Both the position numbers and the translations under genes were made by a program. A DNA stretch of 64,000 bases, taken from assembly GCA_006535965.1 (NCBI GenBank), contig QEAR01000020.1, forward strand, positions 230,961 through 294,960. Direction: 5' to 3'. Positions 25,111 to 36,041 of this stretch are shown here, piece by piece. The notes under the pieces were generated by a model. That model saw only the letters and a program-made list of their open reading frames with translations, was not told the DNA's origin and did no database searches. The DNA comes from Spizellomyces sp. 'palustris'. Its lineage: Eukaryota > Chytridiomycota > Chytridiomycetes > Spizellomycetales > Spizellomycetaceae. Each line of letters begins with the position of its first letter. Position 1 is the first letter of the stretch.

Positions 25111-25508
25111 TGGCCCTGATTGTGTACTTATCCGATATTTGACTGACGTCCAATTGCAGAGTGCATTGTGCGATCGAGATTTGACAACCAGAGCTGAGTT
25201 GAGTTCAAGATGGGATGTTGAGTCACCAGGCCACGTGACAGCCTTACGTGAGCGTCGGAGGGTCGGCCGATCATCCATGCTTCGAGATCGCGTCGACAAT
25301 AGAAAATACGAGTCGACAAAAATAAACATTGGCGCAACAATCGAAAGGCGTAAAGATGGAATTGTCTTTGAAACTTGAGCTTGGCAAACAGATGAAAATG
25401 GGCATTAATATTATAGGCATGGTTTTTCTTGGGTGATTATGCAGGCAGATATATAACTCCATGCAAAGATAATACCTGTACGACATTTTGAATTGAAAAA
25501 AAACCATC
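25111..25508. other. Divergent promoter region (ATR / aspartic protease)
   Basis: 398 bp between two divergently transcribed starts. AT-rich toward the protease gene. ORFs here are short and lack features. Confidence 0.45.
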
Positions 25509-27198
25509 ATGCTAGTTGCGAGACTAGCCACAACGTTGGCTCTATTACGAACGACCGCCTGGTGTATACCGACCACTTCAGTTGCCCAAGCGCAAATGGT
25601 GATTCCTACCCTCGATCGACCATTTCATATACCCATGCTTTCACCGGTGATGGAAGATCATCAGGAACGGCTAAGACATTTGAATGAGACAGGACAGTTG
25701 AGACCACCAAAACTGAAGCGACGACAAATCGTGGAGGATGAGTTGGCGTACGATCCCAATATTCTCTTTGCGGTAATGATTATGGGAGGTTCCATACTTC
25801 GTGGTATTACAATGTAATTGAGCAGCGTCGTTGCTTTTAATAGTATTTCGGACAAGTCAAGCTCGGCACGCCCGCCCAATCTTTCACAGCCATGTTTGAT
25901 ACCGGCTCCTATCAATTCTGGGTCCGATCAACGAAATGCACCGTGCAAGCATGTCAAGGGCATCCAAAGTACGATGGATCCCAGTCTTCCACTTACGTCC
26001 CCACAAACCAGCAAGCCGATCTAATTACGTACGCTGATGGAACTCAAGTACAAGGCGTGTACGCTAAAGAAAAAGCTTCAGTAGGCAGCGTGGCTGTTCA
26101 GGGTCTAACCTTTGAGGAAGTCACTGACACAAATGAAAGTTTGGGGGCTGCGTATGATTCGATCATGGGGATGTGTTGGCCACCTGTGGGAAAACCCAAA
26201 AGTTGGTTTCAAACGCTCGTCCAAAGTGGTGGAGTAACATCCCCCGTGATGGGATGGATGATTGATAGTACCAACAAAGATGGTGCCATAACCATGGGAG
26301 GAGTGGATTCAGCGCGCTTCACAGGAACTCTCCAATGGGTCCCGAGGTATGCAGAGACTACAATGGGAAAGTCTGTTCCCCTTTGCTTGGTACTCACGAC
26401 AGGTTCCTTGCTGGTTTTAGCTTTGGTTTTGCAAGCAACGGAGGAGGCGGTGGCCCGTTCATTTATTTCCAAGGATTGACTGTCGGAGGGTCTGTTACAA
26501 CGGGTAACACCAACACACCTCTCAGTTGGTCGCAAGGACATTTTCTCTCTGTCTTTGATACCGGCACTTCCATGTCGGTGGTGCCAACCAAAGTGGCCGC
26601 CGATATCCACGCCCAGTTTCCAGCCTTTTCTATTGATCCCTCTCGGACGGGTGGAAAATATTATTCCGGATGGTGCGATCTCAGCACACTAGGAAATGTG
26701 ACCTTGTCGTTTGTTGGGGAAGGCGGGACCGTCAGTCTAACCCTAGAACCTCACGAGTGGGTGCTATATATACCGAAAAATAACCAGGCCAACTATTGTC
26801 TCTCGATTTTTGTTGGGAACGATGATGTCGCTCAGAAAGTGACCCAAAATGGTCCCCTCATAGCGGGAATTTTGGGCAACAGTCTTCTCCGAAAGTTCTA
26901 CACTGTATTTGACTGGGGAAATAATCGAACGGGATTCGCAGTCGCCGTCCGGACACCGAACGTGCAAGCACAGCTTGTTGGGTTGAATTCTTCGACTCAA
27001 ACGGGAACTGGGACTGCTTCATCTGGCAGTAAGAGTCCTTTTCAAGAATGGATTCCTACTACTGATACAAGCGGAACCAGTGGCTCAAGTGGGTTTGGAA
27101 TAGACGCCGCGACGGTTGCTCGCTACGCCAAAGTTGGCGCTCCTTCCCTTGCCACCTTAGGAACCGGTTTCCTTGCATCCTTGATGATCATGTTTTAG
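25509..27198 (+). CDS. Secreted pepsin-like aspartic protease, probable GPI anchor
   Basis: Exons 25509-25772, 25844-26346 and 26403-27198 give 520 residues. A hydrophobic signal peptide is at 1-20. A propeptide runs to about 85 and contains a KLKRRQ dibasic site. The catalytic A1 fold starts YFGQVKLGTPAQSF with the first active-site AMFDTGS (Asp near 106) and the second SVFDTGTS (Asp near 308), each followed by the usual hydrophobic strand. The C-terminus has a Ser/Thr/Gly-rich stretch and a hydrophobic tail ending LASLMIMF, as in GPI-anchored yapsins. It hydrolyses proteins outside the plasma membrane or in the wall. The second intron is supported by frame (phase 2) and removes a stop. The first intron's donor (GTAATG at 25773) is the least certain: other nearby GT sites exist, and the sequence just after it also reads WYYN in another frame. 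Confidence 0.85.
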
Positions 27199-27521
27199 TT
27201 AGTCACTCGTGCTGTTGTAGTTATTCTTTGGCGAGATCTTCATATTCATTGTTTATGCGCCTATAGAGAATTGCCAGCAACCGGCATCCTCGCCTGCCTC
27301 AATAAGGTCACGATCTAGGTGTGCAGCACTATTGGCAGTAACCAGATTATGATACTGGAGCCGACCTATGAAACGCTATGCATTATTCTATCTAAGAATT
27401 GTCTATTTACAAAAAATTCAGTATGTCCAGTGACGGGCCGGCCAGCACAGTCTCTATTGTCGTGCTGGCAATCATAGTCCTATGCTACCACTTGACACAA
27501 ACAGCCCTATGACTTACAGTT
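27199..27521. other. Convergent intergenic region
   Basis: 3' ends of the aspartic protease and the cis-prenyltransferase genes; nothing else was seen. Confidence 0.5.
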
Positions 27522-28715
27522 CTACTGTGCCAACTTCTCCTCTCTAAGTAACTGCAAGTAACGTTCCACGCGAGCACCCCGCGCCCCCTCATCCTCTATG
27601 GCATCGTCCTGGTCATCGGGACTAGAACTGCCAGGCCAGGTTATCCGTGCCGGTGAAGGAGCAATGCTAGCAATCCGCGCTGCCTGGCGTCGCGTGTAGT
27701 TTGCCTGGTAGGACAAAAGAACGGGAAGCATATTCCAAAAGCTGAATTCCGGCCACAGGACATCAAGAAAATGGACCTGGCAATGCTTGGTCACCTGTAG
27801 AATTGACCAATTGCAGTAATAAACAGGCCTTTAAAACGTGACACATCATCTTCCGAAACCTACCTGCCACAGTAAAAAGTCACTCAGTCTTTTCTCCCCA
27901 CTTGTCCTCATCAAAATATCAAGCTCAGGGTCCTCTCCAGTCTGCATCAACCTATCTAAAAGATGCTCATCAATATCATCCACCTTCAGATGTCCCTCTT
28001 TGACGCCACGCACGGCCAAAGCTACAGATTCGGCCATTTCATGTCGAGATGTATAGGGACAGCATATGTTCAGCACGGCACGAGTGTGATGGCGGGTTGC
28101 AGCTTCTGCCTGGCGTGCAGCTTCCAGTACATGAGGCGGCAGAAGAGACTTGTCTCCTAGAACGCGAATTCGTATGGAATGTTTCGATACAAATGTGCTA
28201 CGCGATAATGTTGAAGTTATCTGCGAGGAGCATGGGTGGGTCCATTGTAACTCTACCTGTGTTTGCTAAATTCTTCAAACTTTCGGCACGCCAAATCCAT
28301 CAAAACATCTACTTCTTCGCGTGGCCGTTTAAAGTTCTCGATACTGAATGCATACACTGTCACCACATTTATTCCGAGGTCAAGGCACCATTCGAGGGTC
28401 TAGAACAGAGAAAGGTTAGTAAAGGGCCTCGAGGAGATCACGTGACTTTGCAATGGTGTTCAGACGGCAACATGGCTGCCATTGCCTCCAACATACCTTC
28501 TCCAAGCTTTTGCTCCCAACTACATGTCCAACCCTTGTCTGCACCCCCAATTTCTTGGCGTATCGTCTGTTACCATCCATAATGAATCCGACATGTTTTG
28601 GTATGGGTCCTATTCGGAGCAGGTTTATCAGTGCGCGCTGAGAGCTCGAAGCAATGCTGGAGAACAGCGAGCTTGTTGTGGGTTCGGCCGACACAGCCAG
28701 TGAGTTGGTGGACAT
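27522..28715 (-). CDS. RER2: cis-prenyltransferase (dehydrodolichyl diphosphate synthase)
   Basis: Exons 28497-28715, 28257-28399, 27864-28197 and 27522-27794 on the minus strand; 322 residues with consistent phases. Residues 41-52 read [11 protein letters not shown], the substrate-binding D-G-N-R motif. Then come [11 protein letters not shown], a strand with [14 protein letters not shown], and [12 protein letters not shown]. The C-terminal signature [21 protein letters not shown] (interrupted here for length) is split by the last intron. The enzyme condenses isopentenyl diphosphate onto farnesyl diphosphate to build dolichol at the ER/lipid droplets for N-glycosylation and GPI synthesis. The acceptor of exon 3 (AG at 28198) is one of two candidates; the other gives an immediate stop. 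RER2 and SRT1 cannot be told apart from one copy. It shares a 297-bp divergent promoter with the ATPase gene at 29013. Confidence 0.93.
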
Positions 28716-29012
28716 GAAGGTGATGACTAAAACGGCGTGAAGGGCGAACGTGGCTCGTGGGACGTCCTCAGGTATCCAGGTGTTGGCATGTCAACAACAT
28801 GCTTAGTAAGGCGTGCCGATCACGGCCGTGGGGGGTTGACAGCACTCTCCGCCCGCAGTTTCACCCAGATCGTATCGCAGAAAGTGACCGAACGCATGAC
28901 CTTACTGCCCCAAGCGACTCAAAAGACCTTTTCCTCGAGATATTTCATTTTATATATTGGTTGTGGCGAGTTTTACATTGCGTATTCTAAGCAGTGAACT
29001 CGACCGTCCGCC

Positions 29013-32000
29013 ATGACTTCTCAGCTTCAAACTTTGAAAGCAGCTCTGATACAGAATGCTGGAGTGGAAGAAAAGGTTGAGGTCAATCAGCGGCATCTCA
29101 TTGACAAAATCCTTGCAAGATACTCGGCAGAATTCACAGTGTTTAGAGAGGTTCGTCAAATATTGTCAAACACTGCCGTTGAAGCGATATGCTAACGGCG
29201 TCTACCTACAGTTGCTTCAAAACTCAAACGATGCAGGTAAATGCAACCTTTGCACACTCTTTCTCTTTATGCGCTGAGCGCTTGCACTGACGGCAGCTCG
29301 TATACTTTTGTAGGTGCAACGGACGTCAAAATCACATTCCAAACCAACATCCAGTCCCGGAGTTTCTGGCAAGGCGGGAGCAAACGAGTGGTCGCCAGCG
29401 TAACATACCGAAACAATGGCCGCCCATTTTCAGAAGAGGATTGGGCACGATTGCGAAAAATTGCGGAAGGAAATCCAGACGAACAGAAAATAGGGTTTTT
29501 TGGTGTTGGGTTCTACAGTTTATTTTCAATATGCGAGGAACCCTTCGTGACGTCAAATGACAGAAGCATGGCATTCTTGTGGAAGGGAGATATGCTCTAC
29601 ACCAAGAAAGGGATAGTTCCACCCGAGGCACTGTCGCCAGATACATGCTTCTACTTGGATCTTCGGGATCCGGTAGACCTTTATGACATGGACCAGTTCG
29701 GACGCTTCATTGCCACGTCATTAGCTTTTACTGCCAACCTAAAGAAAGTGGAGGTCTTTGTCGATGAGCAGCGAACACTCTTCTTTGACAAAAAAATGGC
29801 AGAACCGCGCCCCCTTGCGTTCCCAAAAGGACTCTACAACCTCTCTTCCCCAAATCGCATTTTCACTCTCGAAAGCGTTGCCATGAAAACCATCCAAATG
29901 GACGTCGAGGTTCAACCTGATGCCGAGAAGACCTTGGCGAGTTACAGGATCTTCATGCGGAGTGCTAGCGCGCACCTGGCTGTGCGTCTGTCGACGCACC
30001 TAGTGAAGGAAATGGAGCGGACTACAAAGAAACGCCCACCAGTACACACGGAAATGCAGATCATGTGGTCCAATTTTGACGAGTACGAAAGCTCGTCTAC
30101 AGTCCGTGGTAAAAATGGCATGTTCAACGATTTACTCCCAGGACCGACAGATCAGGGCAGGATCTTTATTGGATTCCCAACGTACCAGACGACGGGATGT
30201 ACAATCCAAATGGCCGCGCATTTGATTCCAACGGTAGAAAGAGAGTCCATCGATTTTGTCGATCCGACGCTGAATACATGGAACCAGGAGCTCTTGTCCA
30301 TGGGAGGCCTACTTGCTCGAATTTTGTATGACGACGACCTCGACGGTATCGATCGTTTGTACAAAGAACTGGCACTCGACACCACCAGTGAAGTCTGGTT
30401 ACAAAAAAAGGCATCACATACCATGGCCGGATTTACATTCAAACCTTCTACACCGTCACCTTTGGTTGGACGGATCCTATCCGCCTACTTTCTGTCTCGT
30501 AGTACCAAGCCACTCAACATCGTTTCTTCTCGTGGGATCAAACCAGTCATAGAGGTTCGTTTGCCAGATACCTCCATGAAGGAGTTTATGAAAGAGGTGC
30601 CAATTGTTCCGGATCAGACGATGGAGCAATGCGCGGAGCTCTTTAAGCAATTAGAGTCAAAGGGGGCTATACGGAAGCTCAATATCACTGACCTATTTCA
30701 AGAGCTGTCGAGTCGTCCGTTCCCGCAAAGCGAAATGGTTGCACTGTTCCGGTGGTGGTTGGACTATAGGAAAACCAACGTCATATCCAGCACGGATGTT
30801 GAGCAGCTTTTGAGGTCTGCGGTATTTTTGGAGCCGGGTGTGGACGGTAAAGAGGACTCTGTACGTCCACTGTCAACTATTGCGCATTATGTTCCGAAAC
30901 ATTTGATACCGCCGGATTTACCGCTACCAGCAACAGTGATGCCACTGGCCATAAGCAACGAGTTCAAAAAGGAAGAGTTGGAAAGAGGATTTGGTTTTGC
31001 ATGGTCTGAATTGCCGTTATCTGTTTGGGCAGACTACATCATCAAGCTCCCCCAATTTTCCAGTGATGCCTTATTCGTAGAAAAAGTTTTGGCAGTTTTC
31101 AGCCGGCATTATGGATCCCTCAAGACGCAAACTCGAGATCAACTCGTTGCACTCCTTGTATCCAAAAAGTGCATTCCGACCACACTTGGCATGCAAAAAC
31201 CGGCGGACAGTTATTTCCCCAAAGTCACCTTGTTTCCCGATTTGCCTATTGTTCAGTTCTCGAATCCAAAGAGTGCCAATGATGCCTTCTTGCGGGCTTT
31301 GGGAGTTCGAGAGCATGTGGAGCTTCAAATGGTTTTCAACCGAATTGGGACATTGAATTGGGATCATGTGCAATTGGTGTGTCTTTGTATATTTTGTTGT
31401 CTTTTTGTTGGGTTTGACGCTTGTATAAGAGTACTGATGTGGTTCGCTTTTGTTTCTTTTAGATTAAATATCTTGCAACGTGTACGCTCAAACCAGACGA
31501 ACTGGAACGGCTACGAATTACTGCCATTTTTCCCAAAGAACAAGACCCACCCTCTCGTGAGCGATTCCGGGCTTGTGATCTGTATACGCCTGATGACAAG
31601 TTTCGTGCATTTGGGTTACCGATCCTTGAGTGGAAGGGCAAGTGGAAGTATCATGGAGGCGAAGGTATGTGTTTTTGGGGTACATTTCATGGCGATTGAT
31701 CAGTATGGGTTATTGATGGGTTTTTGTTCATCAAGCCAAAATGCTCCAAGATTTAAAGATCCGAACTTTGATACCCGTCCCCGATCTCGTTCAGCTTGCA
31801 GCAACATCCACATCCGAGAAGCGAACGAGCATTTTACAGCACTTTTGCCAAAACTTTAAAACAACCTACGCACCCCTGTATGCCGGTTCGGCCGTTAAAG
31901 TCCCGTTCCTTCCAACAACAGATCCCACCCGACTTGCCACGCCCTTGGATTGTTTTGCAGATCCCTCTGCGGCTGTGATGGGCTTCCAGGTGCTTCATCC

Positions 32001-34381
32001 TGATTGGCGATTAGAGAGGGAAAAGTTTGGAGTGAGGGAACATCCCACTGCGAATGCACTTTTAGAGAGATTGTTACAGCAGCCACCGGATGTGGATAAG
32101 GCTCAAGCGGTATTTGGGTACCTGGCTACTCGTATCTCTGGTGCGTTTTTGGTTGACAGGTACAAATTTTATTTGGAATTTGGAAACTTGTTTGCTCATG
32201 TTTCTGCTTTTTTTTTTACCAGATTTCACACCAGAGCACTGGACCATCCTGGGGCAAAAAAATTTTGTTCCGATTCAAAAGAATCCAAACGAACGTCGTT
32301 CAACCGTTTGGGTCCCCCCACGCACAGTCTATTTTGGAGGCTCAGACAGCTCCGCATATAAAGACCATTTTACATATGTTGATTTCGGTCTGAATGCCAA
32401 CAACTTTCTCCGAGCTTGTGGGACCCGGGAGGAACCTACACCTTCTGAACTCGCCACATCTCTCGTGACGAACCCTACCCAGTTCCTCGATACCCTTGGC
32501 CACGAAAAGTACCTGGAGCTCATTCGTAATGTTGCAACGCATTATTCAACGTTAAAGGCCGATAAAGGGTTGCAAAGTCGGATGCGGTCTGCTGCTTGGT
32601 TGATTGGGATTGTGGCTGCTGGGGGTGACGAAGACGGTGCGGAAGAAGATGGGAAATTACAGGATCACTACCATGTCAAGCTGGCTAGGGCCATAGATAT
32701 TTATATCATTGATGATACGGTGGTGAATCAGTTATTCAAACCGCTGGGGTAAGTTTTTTTTTTTTTTTGCGTGGAGGTATGGTGATGAAAGGACGGAGAG
32801 CTCATCTCAACATCATGGATAGAGCGCCTACAGATGAAGTATTGGAAACCATGTACACAGACCTTGGTTCGCGTTGGCTCTCCTCTGTCGTCAGTACCGA
32901 AGAGCGTCCCCGTGGAAACCATCGCTTCACGGGTGTCTCCGCAGAGTTGCAGAAACTGATTCGCCAACGGGCACCCCTCCTCTTGTATGACGGGCAACAG
33001 ATGCGGACGGGCAAGGATGTTTTCTCGAATGCGGAGCAAGTGTTGCTCAATATGAAGGTCATTGGAGTTCCAGAGATTGATATTGTGCGGACGTTTGAGA
33101 AGGCTACCAAGGTGGACAAGACGACGGCTTGTTTGAGGTATGAGAGTCGGACAAAGACGTACTGGTTGTTTGTGGTGGAGGATTATGATTATTTTGATAT
33201 TGCGAGGTGGGTAAACAATGTGTAGTCTGTTGCGCCATTATCCCATTTTTGCGCAGAGGATGCTGACATGGAGGGTTTAGATCCATAGGCAAAGTCATTT
33301 TACGAAATTGCCGACTGAAAGATTCACTGCTCCTTTCCACCCTCTTGTCAACGTCTGTCCAAAATTTGCGCCGAAAGGGGTTCCCAGTCGACCGTATTCT
33401 GAAACTCACTGATAACAAGCTCAAGAACGCACAAGTTATTATGCAAGAGCAAGCGCGACAACAGGCTGCCGTACAGGCGGAAGCGAATTCACCAACATCG
33501 CCGACAGTACCGCCCAAAAACGGATCGACGAGCGACATGTCTCCTACCGTGGCGGAAGCCGTGCGACAATTGCAGGCCATCTTTCCAGGAGCCGATCCAG
33601 GGTTTTTGCGGAGAGAGGTGGAAGCGCGGATCGGGGAGAGCCGGCAGCCCGTGTTGGACGTGACTGAAAAGCTATTAGATGCAGGGGACGAGTATCCCAA
33701 AGCAGATTCATCTGAACGAGCGTTGAATGGTGCGCCGCCAACTGGATCGCCGCAATCGTCGTCATCAGCGACGGCGAATGACGGGCTTTTGGGGGGGTTC
33801 TTGAGCAAGGCGAGGGACAAGATCAAGAGCAAGGGTCTAACCGGGCTTGTGGAACTCGCTGGCGAGTCTTTGCTACCACCTGTATCCACGAATCATCACG
33901 GAGGGTACCAGCCCATCCCTTCCGGGGGAGGAGGAACCACCATGCCAGCCGAAGAAATCACTCCCAACAGCACCGTCAACCTCAAATCCCACCTCTCCAG
34001 CTCGATCGCATCCCTCCGCGGAACACAGGAATCCAATTTCCGGGCCGAAATTCCCTTGAATCCACCCCCAACACCCAGCACGCTCTCCCGACAAGTCGCA
34101 GCACACTGTTCCATTATTTCCGACAATGACCTAGTACTACGTGACCGCATCGACGGCGTACCCTTTTATATTGACCGAGCGGCCTCACCCTCTGTTATTG
34201 ACCAACTCGACATGACAGGCATCCATCGATTTGTCATGGTCCTTAGCGTACTAGCCAAAGTCTTTGGAACAGACAAACGAGCCATTCACGTCTACTTTGA
34301 TGCAACCGGGAGCACGATCGCGTTCAACCGGAACCGAACCCTGTTTTTTAATGCACGGTTTTACCTTGGTTTGCATTATAC

Positions 34382-34424
<43 letters not shown>

Positions 34425-34640
34425 AGTGTGACACTTCCTGGTGGGTTTTCAGCACCAAGAGGAATGGAGACAGAGGACGCTGATACGTTTTATTATTGGT
34501 TCCTGACGTGGTGTCATGAGCTTGGACATAATTTTGTGGGTGAGCATGATGCGATGCATGAGTATTGGATGAGTTCGTTTGCGGAGAATTATATGGGAAA
34601 GTTGGTGAAGGAGTTGCGGGACATTGGTGTTGAGAGGTAG
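29013..34640 (+). CDS. GHKL-ATPase protein, fungal DUF3684 / sacsin-like
   Basis: Exons 29013-29150, 29212-29236, 29314-31376, 31463-31664, 31736-32140, 32223-32748, 32799-33206 and 33281-34640 give 1,708 residues; all phases fit. The N-terminus is an Hsp90-type nucleotide-binding fold: the N-box ELLQNSNDAGA is assembled across exons 1-3 and the G-box KIGFFGVGFYS lies near 117-127. A long middle region has no repeats. A RRKGFPVDRILKL block at about 1,280 and the rest match the layout of the fungal DUF3684 family, whose function is unknown; a chaperone-like role is assumed from the ATPase fold. Near the C-terminus is CHELGHNFVGEHDAMHEYW, an HExxH sequence, just after a run of 15-16 glutamines at 34383-34425. 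Introns 3 and 4 in this gene contain few stops, so the long ORF through 31.4-31.8 kb is partly intron. The acceptor of exon 7 (32798) was fixed by phase. Confidence 0.85.
34383..34425 (+). repeat. CAA trinucleotide run (polyglutamine)
   Basis: About 15 uninterrupted CAA codons inside the last exon of the DUF3684-type gene. Unlike the mixed CAA/CAG tract in PKC1 (about 6697-6775), this is a pure repeat and so likely variable in length between strains. Confidence 0.9.
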
Positions 34641-34821
34641 TTTTAAATAGTCATTACCTATCAGTACCTATATATAGAGAGAGAAAGAGAAGGAGACAGA
34701 GAGAGCGATTGTAGAATTACAGAGCTAGTTTGCCGTGCGTTTTGTCCAAAGACTCGAATATATAAACACTTGAGACAAGTAGTCAGCAAATAAAAAAAGT
34801 GCGTCGAATAGTACTCCCGAA

Positions 34822-34892
34822 GGTCCCACCGAGAATCGAACTCGGGTCGCAGGATTCAGAGTCCTGAGTGCTAACCGCTACACCATGGAACC
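34822..34892 (-). tRNA. tRNA-Gln (anticodon CUG)
   Basis: The reverse complement folds as a 71-nt tRNA without intron. The acceptor stem GGTTCCA pairs with TGGGACC (one G-U). The D arm carries GTGTAGCGGTTAGCAC (box A). The anticodon stem CAGGA/TCCTG encloses loop CTCTGAA with CTG as anticodon. The T arm is GGTTCGAATCC-like: ACCCGAGTTCGAATCTCGGT in reading direction (box B). Confidence 0.93.
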
Positions 34893-36041
34893 AATTCAAC
34901 ATGAGAAGGCATGTGTTTATAATGACCTTTGAGCCCCCCTTGATCAGCCCAGTGATTGCCCCTCTGACATTGGAACGAGTCCACGATATTGTACTGGACA
35001 TTGTCCAAGTGATGTTGCATGTCATGCATGACCCCCAGTGATCTCCCCAGTGATCTGCCCTGTTCCACATGACAAGTCCCACGACATTATGCGCATGTCA
35101 AGACCTTTGCTCATGCCACACGATATGATCCAGTGATTGACATGTATCATGAACTGCCAAATACCTCTCTTAAATGTCCTATCCCTACTGGTCAGCCTAC
35201 TGGTAGTCATGCATGAACCAATTGTCACTGGTCACATGACAATATCCTGTATGGAATAAAGAACATGGATTCTAATAAAACCAATCCCCATAGTGAAACC
35301 ATCTAATGAATCACACAGCCCCCCCATATTCTATCCATCGATTACAAGTCCATGGGACCCCATGAACAAACTTCATTATAACGTGATAAAGACATGTGAA
35401 CAATTCCCTTTTATAGAAGGCGTTATTTCCCGCCTGCAGATCATTCAACCCGTCAGCTGTGCGTGTGTGGGAATCTCTCTCCTCTCTCGGAGGGAACCGT
35501 GTCTTGATCTCCCGAGACATTCCGCACTATTTCCATAAAAGGAAATCTATAATTCTTTTATTTTTTCCCACGCGCAACAAATCAGGCGCGCGTTTACTTT
35601 TTATATCCTTGTCAGAGCTCCACAACCTGCGGGAGATTGTGTCGGCTCATCACATGGTGTGTTTATCTCTTGATATTTTAGACTTGTGACCTTGTTTTTT
35701 TTTTTTTTTTTTGTGAGTAGGCCCGAATTTTTGAAAAACAGGTCGGGTCTACTGGCGTCTCGAGACGCCGCCGCCCTCGCCCCTTGAGTATGCAAGCGCA
35801 ATGAAGAAGGAAAAATGTGTACATACGCCGTTTGCTTGAGAGTTAAAAGTCTTTTTGCACTCGTACAGAAATAAAAGTTTTTAGAAAACAGTATTGTTAT
35901 TGCATGGTCTTTTCACAAATGTCCCAACGAGAGGGTTTATTCCTGTAGCCAATCATGTCCCCCCCCAAAAAAAAGCCAAATTTCTATAAGAGTTTAAAAA
36001 ACAAGAACAAAATTCCCTACGCATCACCAAACTCTATCTTT
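34893..36041. other. Non-coding region beside the tRNA, possible decayed element
   Basis: No credible gene. From 34900 to 35280 the sequence is rich in CATG and repeated CCAGTGAT words and carries AATAAAG/AATAAAA signals near 35258-35280. A seven-base ATTCAAC occurs at 34894-34900 and 35443-35449, which could be a target duplication around a 542-bp insert next to the tRNA. Long T (35696-35712) and A runs follow before the RasGAP 3' end. Confidence 0.3.

Noticed and set aside
31377-31735. Continuous coding through 31.4-31.7 kb
   Set aside because: Although nearly stop-free, these parts read as low-complexity Phe/Cys/Leu and have clear GT..AG borders; treated as introns 3 and 4.
33104-33889. 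261-codon minus ORF
   Set aside because: Antisense to the DUF3684 gene; rich in Ser and Cys as expected from reverse reading.
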